NCBI GenBank assembly: GCA_903837785.1
Contig: CAILVY010000101.1
Span: 1-38,159 of the forward strand
DNA from: Candidatus Hydrogenedentota bacterium
GTDB lineage: Bacteria > Hydrogenedentota > Hydrogenedentia > Hydrogenedentales > CAILVY01
Direction: 5' to 3'
Length of the DNA: 38,159 bases
The notes below the pieces were generated by a model, which saw only the letters and a program-made list of their open reading frames with translations, made no database searches and was not told the DNA's origin. Of the stretch, positions 1-8,535 are shown piece after piece; within the stretch, counting starts at the first letter, position 1; the number at the start of each line of letters is the position of its first letter. A program made the translations under genes and the position numbers.

Positions 1-320
1 AGGGCGAGGGCGAGGGCGAGACCGGAATACATAGTGGCGACGAGAACAACGATGGCTTGATCGATCTCTCGGAGCTGCTTCGCGTCATCCAGTTTTTCAA
101 TTCGGATGGGTATCATTGCCTGCCCGGAAGCGAAGACGGTTTCGCGCCCGGTCCTGGAGATCGCTCTTGTGCGCCGCACTCCAGCGACTACAATCCCCAG
201 GATTGGTTTATCGACCTGTCGGAATTGCTGCGGCTGATCCAGTTCTTCAACTCGGGCGGTTATCATTACTGCCCGGACGCGGCGACGGAGGACGGCTTCT
301 GCCCCGGACCGGCGAAGTAA
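1..320 (+). CDS. C-terminal end of a secreted protein: Gly-Glu linker plus two EF-hand/dockerin-like repeats (5' end outside window)
   Basis: The frame is open from base 3 to the TAA at 318-320, and the start lies before the window. It begins in a Gly-Glu run (bases 3-20). Two copies of a roughly 45-residue unit follow. Copy one has a textbook calcium-loop pattern, DENNDGLIDLSE (bases 39-74). Copy two has a weaker loop, DYNPQDWFIDLSE (186-224). Each loop runs into the same helix, ELLRxIQFFNS followed by GYH, and both units end in a Gly/Pro-rich stretch with GPG or GPA. Dockerin and EF-hand units of this shape bind calcium and attach or fold extracellular proteins, so a C-terminal attachment or stability module is a reasonable inference. 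The catalytic or binding part of the protein is not visible. A stem-loop follows the stop codon. Confidence 0.8.
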   Translation, partial: GEGEGETGIHSGDENNDGLIDLSELLRVIQFFNSDGYHCLPGSEDGFAPGPGDRSCAPHSSDYNPQDWFIDLSELLRLIQFFNSGGYHYCPDAATEDGFCPGPAK

Positions 321-339
321 CGTAGACAAGCTGTTACGG

Positions 340-370
340 AACGCGGCGATCCACGACGGGTCGCCGCGTT
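340..370 (+). terminator. Stem-loop after the partial secreted-protein gene
   Basis: A perfect 10-bp inverted repeat (AACGCGGCGA at 340-349, TCGCCGCGTT at 361-370) encloses an 11-nt loop, 20 bp after the stop codon. The trailing T-run is short, so it may be a weak intrinsic terminator or a 3'-end stabilising hairpin. Confidence 0.55.
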
Positions 371-463
371 TGTATTGACGGCCTTCGCGGCCGATAATCC
401 TGGGAGTTTCCGATGCAGAGACAGGATGAGTGCAGGACCGGTATTGAACGCAAGTGAGGTGGC

Positions 464-1537
464 ATGAAGCGACGGGGTATTGCCGTGGCATTGATGTTGG
501 CGCTGATGCTCCCGGCCGCACGCGCGTGGGCGGCGGCGTGGCCGGGCGAAGGCAAGGGCTTGCTGTTTGCCTTCGAGTGCGCAGCGAGGGGCACGGCGCC
601 GCTGGGTCCGGACGGCAGGCCGATGCCAGGCTTCGTGCTCCGGCCCCGGGGACTGGCGCGCCTGGACGCCCACGGACGCCTGCTGCTGCGTGACGGCCAT
701 TTCATTGCGGAGAATCTGCCGGACGGCGTGTTGGCCGGAGTGACGAAGGCCGAAGCATTCAGTATCGAGGTGTTGATCACGCCCGAGGCGTCCGCGGTGC
801 AGGATGCGGTGATCCTGGCCGCCGGGGCTTCTCGTGCGTCCAGTCTCTTCACGCTGGCGCAGCAGGGTGACAAGCTGGTCTTCAGCAGCGGCAAGGCCGC
901 GGCGACACTGTGTGCAGTGGAAACGGGCAAGACGGCGCATATTGTTGTGTGCCGGGGCAGGGACACGATTCAGGGCTACAAAGACGGCAAACCCGTTTTT
1001 TCGGGCCCGGCGCCCGATTCCGGCGCCCCGCGCCTTGCGGAGGGGACGCTACGGGTGGGTGGCGGCCTTGACGGCGCCGGAGACTGGCCCGGCATCGTGG
1101 AGCATATCGCGGTGTACGCGCGTGCCCTGACCGCGGAAGAGGCCGCCGCGCACGCGGCCGCCTGTGCCCAGGCCGTGGCGGCGCGTCCCGTGGTGCCCCG
1201 CCTGATGCTGCGCGCAAAGCTGAAGGGAAAGTCGAGCGTTCCCACGGCGGCCGAACTGGCGCCGTACACGCAGTCGCTGTCCGTTTTCGCGTACGAGGTT
1301 GAACGCGTGACCTCGGGCGAGTATGCGCCGAAGACGCTGTATGTCGCGCACTGGTGCGTTCTCGACCGCACGCCGTTGCCCTTCAAGGATGCCGCGCTCG
1401 ATACGAGCTACGATCTGGTGCTCGAGCCGTTCTCCGCGAATCCGCAACTCGAGTCCGAGAACCTGAACGACCAGGTGATCGAGGATTTTTCGCTGCCGCT
1501 GTATTACGATGCCGGCGGCCTTTCCCTGCGCCGCTGA
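464..1537 (+). CDS. Secreted protein with LamG/concanavalin-like domain
   Basis: The 357-residue protein begins with a clear Sec signal peptide: Lys-Arg-Arg, a hydrophobic core at about residues 6-18, then an Ala-rich cleavage region ending near AWA-A. An AGGTGG Shine-Dalgarno lies just before the ATG. Residues ~80-235 have the alternating beta pattern of a LamG/ConA-like jelly roll. Typical phrases are FSIEVLITPE, then YKDGKPV, and finally a closing strand with IVEHIAVYARALTAEE, all common in Laminin_G_3 domains. The last ~115 residues form a second module that I do not recognise; it contains the phrase LYVAHWCVLDR. The protein probably acts in the periplasm or at the cell surface, and LamG suggests glycan or protein binding. 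Its ligand is unknown. A separate promoter precedes the next gene, so the two are probably not strictly co-transcribed. Confidence 0.75.
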   Translation: MKRRGIAVALMLALMLPAARAWAAAWPGEGKGLLFAFECAARGTAPLGPDGRPMPGFVLRPRGLARLDAHGRLLLRDGHFIAENLPDGVLAGVTKAEAFSIEVLITPEASAVQDAVILAAGASRASSLFTLAQQGDKLVFSSGKAAATLCAVETGKTAHIVVCRGRDTIQGYKDGKPVFSGPAPDSGAPRLAEGTLRVGGGLDGAGDWPGIVEHIAVYARALTAEEAAAHAAACAQAVAARPVVPRLMLRAKLKGKSSVPTAAELAPYTQSLSVFAYEVERVTSGEYAPKTLYVAHWCVLDRTPLPFKDAALDTSYDLVLEPFSANPQLESENLNDQVIEDFSLPLYYDAGGLSLRR

Positions 1538-1602
1538 CGCACGCTCATGCCGGATCCGGCCGCGCCGCGGGCGTTGCCGTGATTGCCGCCGTCTATCGCG
1601 GC

Positions 1603-1632
1603 AAGACAATGCCCGGCGGCATTTCATATAAT
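1603..1632 (+). promoter_or_regulatory. Sigma-70-like promoter for the aldo/keto reductase gene
   Basis: A perfect -10 hexamer TATAAT (1627-1632) sits 18 bp downstream of AAGACA (1603-1608, four of six matches to TTGACA), in the 154-bp gap before the reductase gene. It is an unusually good consensus for such G+C-rich surroundings. Confidence 0.5.
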
Positions 1633-1691
1633 CGGCCCCGGGCGTTATCCGCCCGCACTTCCCCGGTTGGTCAACAGCGAGGAGAGACAGC

Positions 1692-2690
1692 ATGCAGTAC
1701 AGGGCGATAGGCGATTCCGGCATCAGCGCGTCGGTGGTGGCGCTGGGCACCTGGGTGACGGGCGGCGGCGAGATGTGGAACGGCGTGGACGATGCGGAAT
1801 CGCAGCGCGCCATTGAGGTTTCCCTGGACCACGGCGTCAATTTCATCGACACGGCGCCCGCGTACGGGTGGGGACACAGCGAGGAGATTCTCGGCAAGGC
1901 GCTTCGGGGCCGCCGCGACAAGGTGGTACTGGCGACGAAGTGCGGCATGTGGTGGGACGACAATCGAGGGTCGTTTCATTTCAGTTTTGACGGCAAGGAC
2001 ACGTACATCAGCCTGCGGCCCGATACACTCGCGATCGAAATCGAGAACAGCCTGCGCCGGCTGGGCACGGACTGCATTGACCTGTATCAGATTCACTGGC
2101 CGGCGAAAGAGCCGGACCTGACGCCGATCGAGGACACGATGGCGTTCCTGCTGAAGCTCAGGGAGCAGGGCAAGATCCGGGCAATCGGGCTTTCAAACGT
2201 GAGTGTCGAACAGATCGAAGAGTACCGCACATACGGGGCTGTCGCCAGCGATCAACTGCGCTACAGCATGCTGTTCCGCGCACCCGAGGGCGATGTCCTG
2301 CCGTACTGCGCGAACAACGGCCTGGCCACCCTCACGTATATGTCGCTCGAGCAGGGCCTGCTCACGGGCAAGGTTGGCATGGATCGCGTCTTCGATCCCA
2401 ACGAGTTCCGGAGCAATGAGGCGTGGAACGCCTGGTTCAAACTGGCGAACCGGGCGAAAGTGCTCGAGATGCTGGCGGGTTGGAAAGACTTGACCGGAAA
2501 ATACAGCTGCACGCTGGCACAGTTGGTGATCGCCTGGACCGCCGCCCAGCCGGGCGTCACCCATGTGCTGTGCGGCGCACGAACGGCCGCCCAGGCCGAG
2601 CAGAATGCCGCCGCGGGCGCGCTGGTTCTTGAAGCGGAAGATATTGCGCGCATCCGAAACGATGCCATCGCGCTGGGGGATCCCCAGTAA
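1692..2690 (+). CDS. Aldo/keto reductase family oxidoreductase
   Basis: The protein has 332 residues, normal for the family, and an SD (GAGGAG at 1679-1684) fixes the ATG. It is a cytoplasmic NAD(P)H-dependent reductase of the (beta/alpha)8-barrel AKR family that acts on carbonyl groups or sugars. The catalytic tetrad is visible: Asp53 and Tyr58 in FIDTAPAYGWGHSEE, Lys83 in LATKCG and His135 in YQIHWPAKEPD. The strand-6 region reads AIGLSN, as in YajO/Tas-like members. No signal peptide is present. The gene is followed after 12 bp by the HzsA/SUMF1 fusion, whose SD (AAGGAGG) overlaps this stop codon, so the two are very likely one transcript. The substrate cannot be assigned. Sugar or sugar-alcohol oxidation is a guess from the many glycan-related neighbours. 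Confidence 0.9.
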   Translation: MQYRAIGDSGISASVVALGTWVTGGGEMWNGVDDAESQRAIEVSLDHGVNFIDTAPAYGWGHSEEILGKALRGRRDKVVLATKCGMWWDDNRGSFHFSFDGKDTYISLRPDTLAIEIENSLRRLGTDCIDLYQIHWPAKEPDLTPIEDTMAFLLKLREQGKIRAIGLSNVSVEQIEEYRTYGAVASDQLRYSMLFRAPEGDVLPYCANNGLATLTYMSLEQGLLTGKVGMDRVFDPNEFRSNEAWNAWFKLANRAKVLEMLAGWKDLTGKYSCTLAQLVIAWTAAQPGVTHVLCGARTAAQAEQNAAAGALVLEAEDIARIRNDAIALGDPQ

Positions 2691-2702
2691 GGAGGCAGGA
2701 GT

Positions 2703-5700
2703 ATGCCCTGGCGATCGCCCGGCCGTTTCCATGTTCCGTTCATGCTGTTCGTGCTTGTCTGCGGGACGAGCTGCGGGACCCTCCCGCCGGACCTTGAGTT
2801 CCGGATCCAGAACACGAATTTCGACGCCGTGGTCCTGGCCGTCGAGGACCTGCAGCAAAGTTATGGCGCGGCATACCCGATACAGGAGGCGGACCTGGCG
2901 GAACTGCGGCGGGCCCGGGTGGAATCGGCTTCGGCGACCGCCGCGGCGCGCGCCGGCGATGCGCAAGCGGAGGCGTTGCTGACGCGCTGGACAACGCTGG
3001 CGCGCACGGCTTTGCTGGCCAACCCGCTGCTGGATTTCGACGCGCTGCTCGTGATCAAACGCGCGGAAAAGCAACTCGGACTGCCGCAGAACTGGGAGAG
3101 CAACTCGACGCTGCCGATGTCGGGTTTCGACAACGAACTGGACGTGCTCTCGCCGTTGAACGACGGCGCGCTCAGCACCCTCTACCGGCCCGAAAAAGAT
3201 GTCTTCGTGGGGGATGTGGATCTGCACTTTGATGCGGACCGCCTGCTTTTCTCGATGCCCGGCGACAATGGCCGCTGGCAGCTTCACGAACTGCGCATCG
3301 CGGACAAGTCCATCCGGCAACTGCCGCTCATTCACGAAGCGGATGTGGACAATTACGACGCCTGTTACCTGCCGGACGAGAACATCCTCTTCACATCAAC
3401 CGCGCCGTTTGTGGGCGTGCCCTGCGTGACGGGGTCGTCGCACGTGTCGAATCTCTACCGCTACGACACGGCCAGCGGCGCGATTCGCCGCCTGACTTTC
3501 GAGCAGGACCACGACTGGTGCCCGACGGTCCTCAACAACGGGCGCGTGCTCTATCTGCGCTGGGAGTATTCGGATATTCCGCACTTTGTGTCCCGGATCC
3601 TGTTTCACATGAATCCCGACGGCACAAGCCAGATGGAGTATTACGGCAGCAATTCCTACTGGCCCAACGCGATGTTCTACGCGCGGCCCGTGCCGAAGCA
3701 CCCCACGATGTTCTGCGCTGTCGTCGGCGGGCATCACGACGTGCCGCGGATGGGCGAACTCGTGCTGTTTGATCCCGCGGCGGGCCGCAGGGAGGCCGAC
3801 GGTGTGCTGCAGCGCATTCCGGGCCGCGGCAAGAAAGTGGAGCCGGTGATCCGGGACGGCCTCGTGGGCGCCTCCTGGCCCAAGTTCCTGCATCCGTTTC
3901 CGCTCAGCGAGAAGTACTTGATTGTCTCGTGCAAGCCCCGGCCGGAATCGCGGTGGGGGTTGTATCTCGTGGATGTCTTCGACAACATGACGCTGTTGAA
4001 GGAAGTGGAAGGCTGTGCGTTGCTCGAGCCGATTCCGCTGCGCGCGTCGGCGAAACCGCCGGTGATCCCCGACAAGGTCGATCTCAACCGTGATGATGCC
4101 ACGGTGTACCTGAGCGACATCTACGCGGGCCCCGGTTTGAAGGGCGTGCCGCGCGGCGTGGTCAGGCAACTGCGCGTGTTCACGTATCACTTCGCCTATC
4201 ACGGCGTCGGCGGCCAGATCAATCGCGTTGGCCTCGACGGCCCGTGGGACATCAAGCGCATCCTGGGAACGGTTCCGGTCGAGCCAGACGGCTCCGCCTA
4301 TTTCCGCGTGCCCGCGAACACGCCCATATCCGTGCAGCCGCTGGACGAACAGGGACAGGCGATGCAGTTGATGCGCAGCTGGATGACGGCGATGCCGGGC
4401 GAAACGCTGTCCTGCGTGGGATGCCACGAGCAGCAGAATACGTCGCCGCCTGCGCAGACGGCCCTGGCCGCGCGCCGCGCGCCGTCGACGATTGTGCCGT
4501 GGCACGGGCCCGAGCGCGGGTTCTCGTTTCGGCGCGAGGTGCAGCCCGTGCTGAACCGGCACTGCATCGGCTGTCACGACGGCACTTCCTCCGGGCGGCC
4601 GGATTTCCGCGATCAGCCGGACGTGCACACGACGGCAAACGACATGCCGTACAACGACGGAACACATTTCCCGCCGTCCTATCTGGCCTTGCGGCGCTAC
4701 GTGCACGGGCCGAGCATGGAAAGCGACATGCACCTGCTCACGCCGCTGGACTTTCACGCGAGCACGATGGAACTGGTCCAGCGCCTGCGTGCGGGACACC
4801 ACGGCGTCTCGCTCGACGCGGAATCCTGGGATCGGATCATTACGTGGATTGATCTCAACACGCCCGCGCATGGCACCTGGCATGAAATCGTCGGCATGGA
4901 CAAGATAGCCGATCAGCGCGATCGCCGCAGGGCGATGGACCTCAAATACGCCTGCACGGGAAAGACGGATCCGGAGGCGATTCTTGAACTCGCCCCACTG
5001 CAGGGTCTCGACGCGCCGGCGCCAATGCCGGCCGCGGAGAAGCCGGCCGTTGCGACCGCGCCGCCGGCCCATTCCGAAGAGAACAGGGCGCCGCGCCCCG
5101 CGGGCCTCACACGTTCCGTGGACCTGGGCGAGGGGATAGCGCTTGAACTGGTTCAGATTCCCGCCGGCACGTTCGTGATGGGCGCGGAAGACGGGTATCC
5201 CGACGAGCGGCCCGCCGCCGAAGTGCGAATAGCCAGCCCGTTCTGGATGGGCGCCGCCGAAATCTCGAACGAACAGTACGGGCGCTTTGACCCGGCGCAT
5301 GACAGCCGCCTCGAGAACGGCGATTTCCTTCAATTCAGCGTCGAGGAGCGCGGCTACCCCCTCAACGGGCCGAAGCAGCCCGTGGCGCGCGTCTCGTGGG
5401 AGGACGCGATGGCCTTCTGCGCGTGGCTGAGCGCGCGCACGGGCGAGACGTTCACTTTGCCGGACGAGGCTCAGTGGGAATACGCCTGCCGTGCCGACAC
5501 GGCCACGCCCCTGTGGTTCGGCGCGCCGGAAGCCGATTTTGCGGCTGTGGCCAACCTGGCCGACCGCACTCTGGCCCGGGTGGACACGTTCGAACCGTGG
5601 AAGCTGCCGGCGGGCGCCATACACCCGTGGCGTCCGGCCATAGATTCCGTGGATGACCGGCATCGTGTGAGCGCCCCCGTGAAGACGTACGCCCCCAATC

Positions 5701-5936
5701 CTTGGGGATTGTTTGACATGCACGGCAATGTCGCGGAATGGACGCGCAGCGCGTACCGGCCCTATCCCTGGCGGGCGGAGGACGGAGGCAACGAGTCCGC
5801 GACCGGCGAGCAGCGCGTGGTGCGCGGCGGCTCGTGGTACGATCGCCCCGTCCGTGCCCGCAGCGCCTTTCGGCAGCATTATCTGCCCTGGCAGAAGTTG
5901 TACAACACGGGCTTTCGCGTGATCTGCACGCCTTGA
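2703..5936 (+). CDS. HzsA-like beta-propeller cytochrome c-type protein fused to a SUMF1 (formylglycine-enzyme-like) domain
   Basis: The 1077-residue protein has an N-terminal hydrophobic export segment (residues ~8-25) containing VCGTSCG; whether it is a lipoprotein is uncertain. Residues ~150-560 carry TolB/WD40-like propeller repeats, such as a strand ending in LYRYDTASGAIRRLTF, and resemble the propeller region of hydrazine synthase alpha-like proteins. Two c-type haem motifs follow, CVGCH (571-575) and CIGCH (621-625). After an Ala/Pro linker (~770-800), residues ~815-1075 form a SUMF1/FGE-like domain with IPAGTFVMGAE, WEYACRA, MHGNVAEWT and VVRGGSWYDRP. The paired cysteines that true formylglycine-generating enzymes carry just after the GGS motif are absent, so sulfatase activation is unlikely. 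The order propeller, haem, SUMF1 suggests a periplasmic electron-transfer or binding protein. It is a paralogue of the protein at 18926-22039. Confidence 0.85.
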   Translation: MPWRSPGRFHVPFMLFVLVCGTSCGTLPPDLEFRIQNTNFDAVVLAVEDLQQSYGAAYPIQEADLAELRRARVESASATAAARAGDAQAEALLTRWTTLARTALLANPLLDFDALLVIKRAEKQLGLPQNWESNSTLPMSGFDNELDVLSPLNDGALSTLYRPEKDVFVGDVDLHFDADRLLFSMPGDNGRWQLHELRIADKSIRQLPLIHEADVDNYDACYLPDENILFTSTAPFVGVPCVTGSSHVSNLYRYDTASGAIRRLTFEQDHDWCPTVLNNGRVLYLRWEYSDIPHFVSRILFHMNPDGTSQMEYYGSNSYWPNAMFYARPVPKHPTMFCAVVGGHHDVPRMGELVLFDPAAGRREADGVLQRIPGRGKKVEPVIRDGLVGASWPKFLHPFPLSEKYLIVSCKPRPESRWGLYLVDVFDNMTLLKEVEGCALLEPIPLRASAKPPVIPDKVDLNRDDATVYLSDIYAGPGLKGVPRGVVRQLRVFTYHFAYHGVGGQINRVGLDGPWDIKRILGTVPVEPDGSAYFRVPANTPISVQPLDEQGQAMQLMRSWMTAMPGETLSCVGCHEQQNTSPPAQTALAARRAPSTIVPWHGPERGFSFRREVQPVLNRHCIGCHDGTSSGRPDFRDQPDVHTTANDMPYNDGTHFPPSYLALRRYVHGPSMESDMHLLTPLDFHASTMELVQRLRAGHHGVSLDAESWDRIITWIDLNTPAHGTWHEIVGMDKIADQRDRRRAMDLKYACTGKTDPEAILELAPLQGLDAPAPMPAAEKPAVATAPPAHSEENRAPRPAGLTRSVDLGEGIALELVQIPAGTFVMGAEDGYPDERPAAEVRIASPFWMGAAEISNEQYGRFDPAHDSRLENGDFLQFSVEERGYPLNGPKQPVARVSWEDAMAFCAWLSARTGETFTLPDEAQWEYACRADTATPLWFGAPEADFAAVANLADRTLARVDTFEPWKLPAGAIHPWRPAIDSVDDRHRVSAPVKTYAPNPWGLFDMHGNVAEWTRSAYRPYPWRAEDGGNESATGEQRVVRGGSWYDRPVRARSAFRQHYLPWQKLYNTGFRVICTP

Positions 5937-5982
5937 GGCCGATGCATCTGTTACTGCCCGCTGGACGCCCTCTTGCACATCC

Positions 5983-8271
5983 TCAGAAAGTGTAGGAACA
6001 CACGGAGAACGTGTGATTGCTCGGGAGCAGGTGCCGGCGTTCGAGCACGCGGTTGGGTTGGGTCATCATGTGCGCGGGCCGGGGCTGAAACCCGGGAATG
6101 TCCGGCAGCCCATAGGAGGTCTCGTTCACTTCGAAGCGCAATGGCTGCCCCGGGTCGGTTTCGATTTCGACCTCGCCGCCTTCAAAGGGGATCGTGTCGA
6201 GACGGAGGTCCCAGCGCTTCTTCGCGCCGTCGAGTTCGAAGCCGAGCGCCTTGGCACGATAGACAGGGACATCGGCAGCGAGGCGCAGGTGGATTTCCTG
6301 CGCGTCGCGCGGCGAATCGACAAAGAGCTTGAGGATGCGCCGCCCGTTCTCGACGCGGTCGTCGAGCACGTTGAGAACCGTCTTCTCAAAGGGCGGCATG
6401 GGCGCGGCCGCCTGCCGGTACCGGGGGCCGTGGTCGCGCCCGAGAAACTCGGCCAGCGAAACGCGCGTTGCGTCGTCGTCAAAGAAGTTTCGGGTCCATT
6501 CGTCGAGTTTCGCGTCGCCGCTGATCCAGTATGCCTGGCCGGAGTCGAAATTGACGGCATAGGACAGGCAGTTCTGGCGGGGCCGCTCCGGACTGGGGGT
6601 ATTGCTCAGGCACGCCCCCAGAAAGACCAGGAAACCCGAAGCGCAGAGCGCCGCACCGGCCCACGCGTGGCTTCTGGCGGACAGCAGCGACAGCTGCGGC
6701 AGCAGCGTTGCGGCCAGCAGGAGAACCAGCAGGAGCAGCGCGGGGACCAGGACGGCCGTTACAGCGTAACTGAAGAGAACAAACAAAGGGACCAGCAGTA
6801 TGAGTGCGGGAAGCGTGGTCAGGGCCGCCACCGCAAGCAGGCGGTTTGAAGGCCGCTCCGGGTCGCGTCCGAGGCACAGCACCAACAGGCCGATCGCGAG
6901 GAAGATCAGCGGCCAGGCCGCCGCGTAGGACCCGTACGATGCGAAGCGATCGAGGGCGGCCACTTCGACCCCCCAGATGACCAGCGAGCCGGCAAGGAGG
7001 TTTTGCGGACGCACCCGGCCGCGCACAAGCCGCGCCAGCAGGAGCAGGAAGCCCAGTCCCATCAGAACCTGCGCCGCGGAGAGCGCGTCATTGCGATACA
7101 AGGCGTGTTCGTGGAACTGGAAATAAACCAGGGCGGCCAGGGGAACCGTGACCGCGAGCGACAGCGCCGCGGCCGAAAGATAGAGGCCGATGCCGGCAAG
7201 GATGCCGCCGAACGTGAGTTGCCGGCGAGCCAGGCCGATAAGCAGGGCGGCGGCCAGCAGAACGAGCGCGGCGAGCGCAATGGGCCGCGCCCAGGAATAT
7301 GGATACACGATCATGTGCGAGCCGAATGTGTTGAAGTAGATGACGTTGGGGGCGCGGCAGTTTTCGAGCGAGACGTTTCCGAGTTGCCGGGCGAGTCCCA
7401 GCGTGTAGCAGCCGTGATGTTGAAGGCTGGCCAGGCTCACGTTCTCCGGCGTATCCAGTTTCGTGTGGTAATGGGCGAAGTCATCGATATAGGCCACGTT
7501 GAGTCCCGGCAGCCCGGTGCGTTTGTACTTGTCGAAATCGCTGCCGAACGGCATGCGGTCGTAGAAGTCGAACATCATCGACGAGGCCCGTGGATGCGCC
7601 TCCGATTGGGCCAGTTGCCGAATCAGAAAGCCGTTTTCGGCGCCCGTTTCAAACATGAGCGCGGGCCCCGACGTTCCGCGGCATTCCAGGCCCAGCACGG
7701 CGCGCACGTCTTTGAACCAGGGATGGCGCATGAACACCCCGGGACCGCCGTCGCCGCCCATTTCCTCCTTGTCCGCGAAACAGAACAGGATGTCGTTTTG
7801 AAGCGGCGGACTGTTCTTGAGGGCCCGGATCGCTTCGAGCATGGCCGCAATGCCGCTGACATCGTCCGTGGCCCCGGGGCCGTACGGCGTCGAGTCGAAG
7901 TGGGCGTCCACGGCAAACGCGCCGGTGGAGGCCACCCCGGGCACCCGGGCCAGAATCGCTCCGTTGCGTTCCACAGTTCTGCCGCCGCGCAGGAGGAGCG
8001 GGCGCTCGACCGCCATTTCCACGCCCATGGCCTTGAGCTGGCCGGCGATGTATTCGTAAACCTTCTCGTTGGCGTGCGAGCCGCCGGGATGCGGTTCGAC
8101 GGCCATGTGCCGGATGTGATCTAGCGCGCGGTGCGCCGAGAACTCGCCGGGCGCGGCACTTGCCGGCAATGGGCGCGGTGCGAGCGAAGCCCACCACGAG
8201 AGCGTTGCGGCAGCAAAGACGATGGCAAATACCAGCGCCGCCACGCGGCCATTCTTCCCTGTCATTTCCAT
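5983..8271 (-). CDS. Membrane M28-family metallopeptidase, ERMP1-like architecture
   Basis: The start is the ATG at 8271, because AAGGAG lies nine bases before it; longer in-frame starts lack an SD. The protein has 762 residues. An N-terminal membrane segment (~10-30) is followed by an extracytoplasmic M28 zinc-peptidase domain (~45-320). Zinc and catalytic residues can be placed: His124 in AHFDS, Asp136/Asp137 in GATDD, Glu169-Glu170 in DKEEMGG, Glu196 in LECRG and His269 in HYHTKLDTPENV. About eight to nine hydrophobic helices follow (~340-590), then a soluble C-terminal domain of about 160 residues. M28 domain, multi-span membrane region, then a soluble tail is the layout of eukaryotic ERMP1/Fxna-type peptidases and their bacterial relatives. 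It likely cleaves aminoacyl peptides outside the cytoplasmic membrane. It is convergent with the HzsA/SUMF1 gene and divergent from the sigma-factor gene. Confidence 0.85.
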   Translation of the reverse strand: MEMTGKNGRVAALVFAIVFAAATLSWWASLAPRPLPASAAPGEFSAHRALDHIRHMAVEPHPGGSHANEKVYEYIAGQLKAMGVEMAVERPLLLRGGRTVERNGAILARVPGVASTGAFAVDAHFDSTPYGPGATDDVSGIAAMLEAIRALKNSPPLQNDILFCFADKEEMGGDGGPGVFMRHPWFKDVRAVLGLECRGTSGPALMFETGAENGFLIRQLAQSEAHPRASSMMFDFYDRMPFGSDFDKYKRTGLPGLNVAYIDDFAHYHTKLDTPENVSLASLQHHGCYTLGLARQLGNVSLENCRAPNVIYFNTFGSHMIVYPYSWARPIALAALVLLAAALLIGLARRQLTFGGILAGIGLYLSAAALSLAVTVPLAALVYFQFHEHALYRNDALSAAQVLMGLGFLLLLARLVRGRVRPQNLLAGSLVIWGVEVAALDRFASYGSYAAAWPLIFLAIGLLVLCLGRDPERPSNRLLAVAALTTLPALILLVPLFVLFSYAVTAVLVPALLLLVLLLAATLLPQLSLLSARSHAWAGAALCASGFLVFLGACLSNTPSPERPRQNCLSYAVNFDSGQAYWISGDAKLDEWTRNFFDDDATRVSLAEFLGRDHGPRYRQAAAPMPPFEKTVLNVLDDRVENGRRILKLFVDSPRDAQEIHLRLAADVPVYRAKALGFELDGAKKRWDLRLDTIPFEGGEVEIETDPGQPLRFEVNETSYGLPDIPGFQPRPAHMMTQPNRVLERRHLLPSNHTFSVCSYTF

Positions 8272-8446
8272 TGTACCGGTCTCCTTGATTCGCACGTAGA
8301 TCCGCCCGTCCCGATGAACTATGCCCATGGCAACACGGCCTTTGACGGGCGCTGGGCATCCTTCGGTTTCACGGAGGGGCCGAGCCCGCGCAGGCCCCGG
8401 CTGCCGGAGCCCCCTAGGCACATTGGCGATCAGCGCTCCCGCTGCA

Positions 8447-8475
8447 TTTCTATGGCAGAGGTTTCAGGTTAGAAT
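8447..8475 (+). promoter_or_regulatory. Possible promoter of the ECF sigma-factor gene
   Basis: TAGAAT (8470-8475) lies 17 bp downstream of a poor -35-like TTTCTA (8447-8452), in the 264-bp divergent gap between the peptidase and sigma-factor genes. If the sigma factor autoregulates, its own promoter would not match sigma-70, so this call is weak. Confidence 0.25.
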
Positions 8476-8535
8476 AAACGGAGCCCCGAAGGCTTGTCCG
8501 CAGTGCACGCCGGAGGAGGATCCAAGGAGAGAAAC

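Noticed and set aside
2703-5936. Annotation as an anammox hydrazine synthase subunit
   Set aside because: Only the propeller/haem style is shared. Beta/gamma subunits and hydrazine dehydrogenase are absent and there is a SUMF1 fusion.
3396-5978. An 860-codon open frame on the minus strand opposite the HzsA/SUMF1 gene
   Set aside because: It is Arg/His/Ala/Gly-rich with no domain phrases or signal. The plus strand has a coherent protein with haem and SUMF1 motifs. High G+C makes such shadow frames common.
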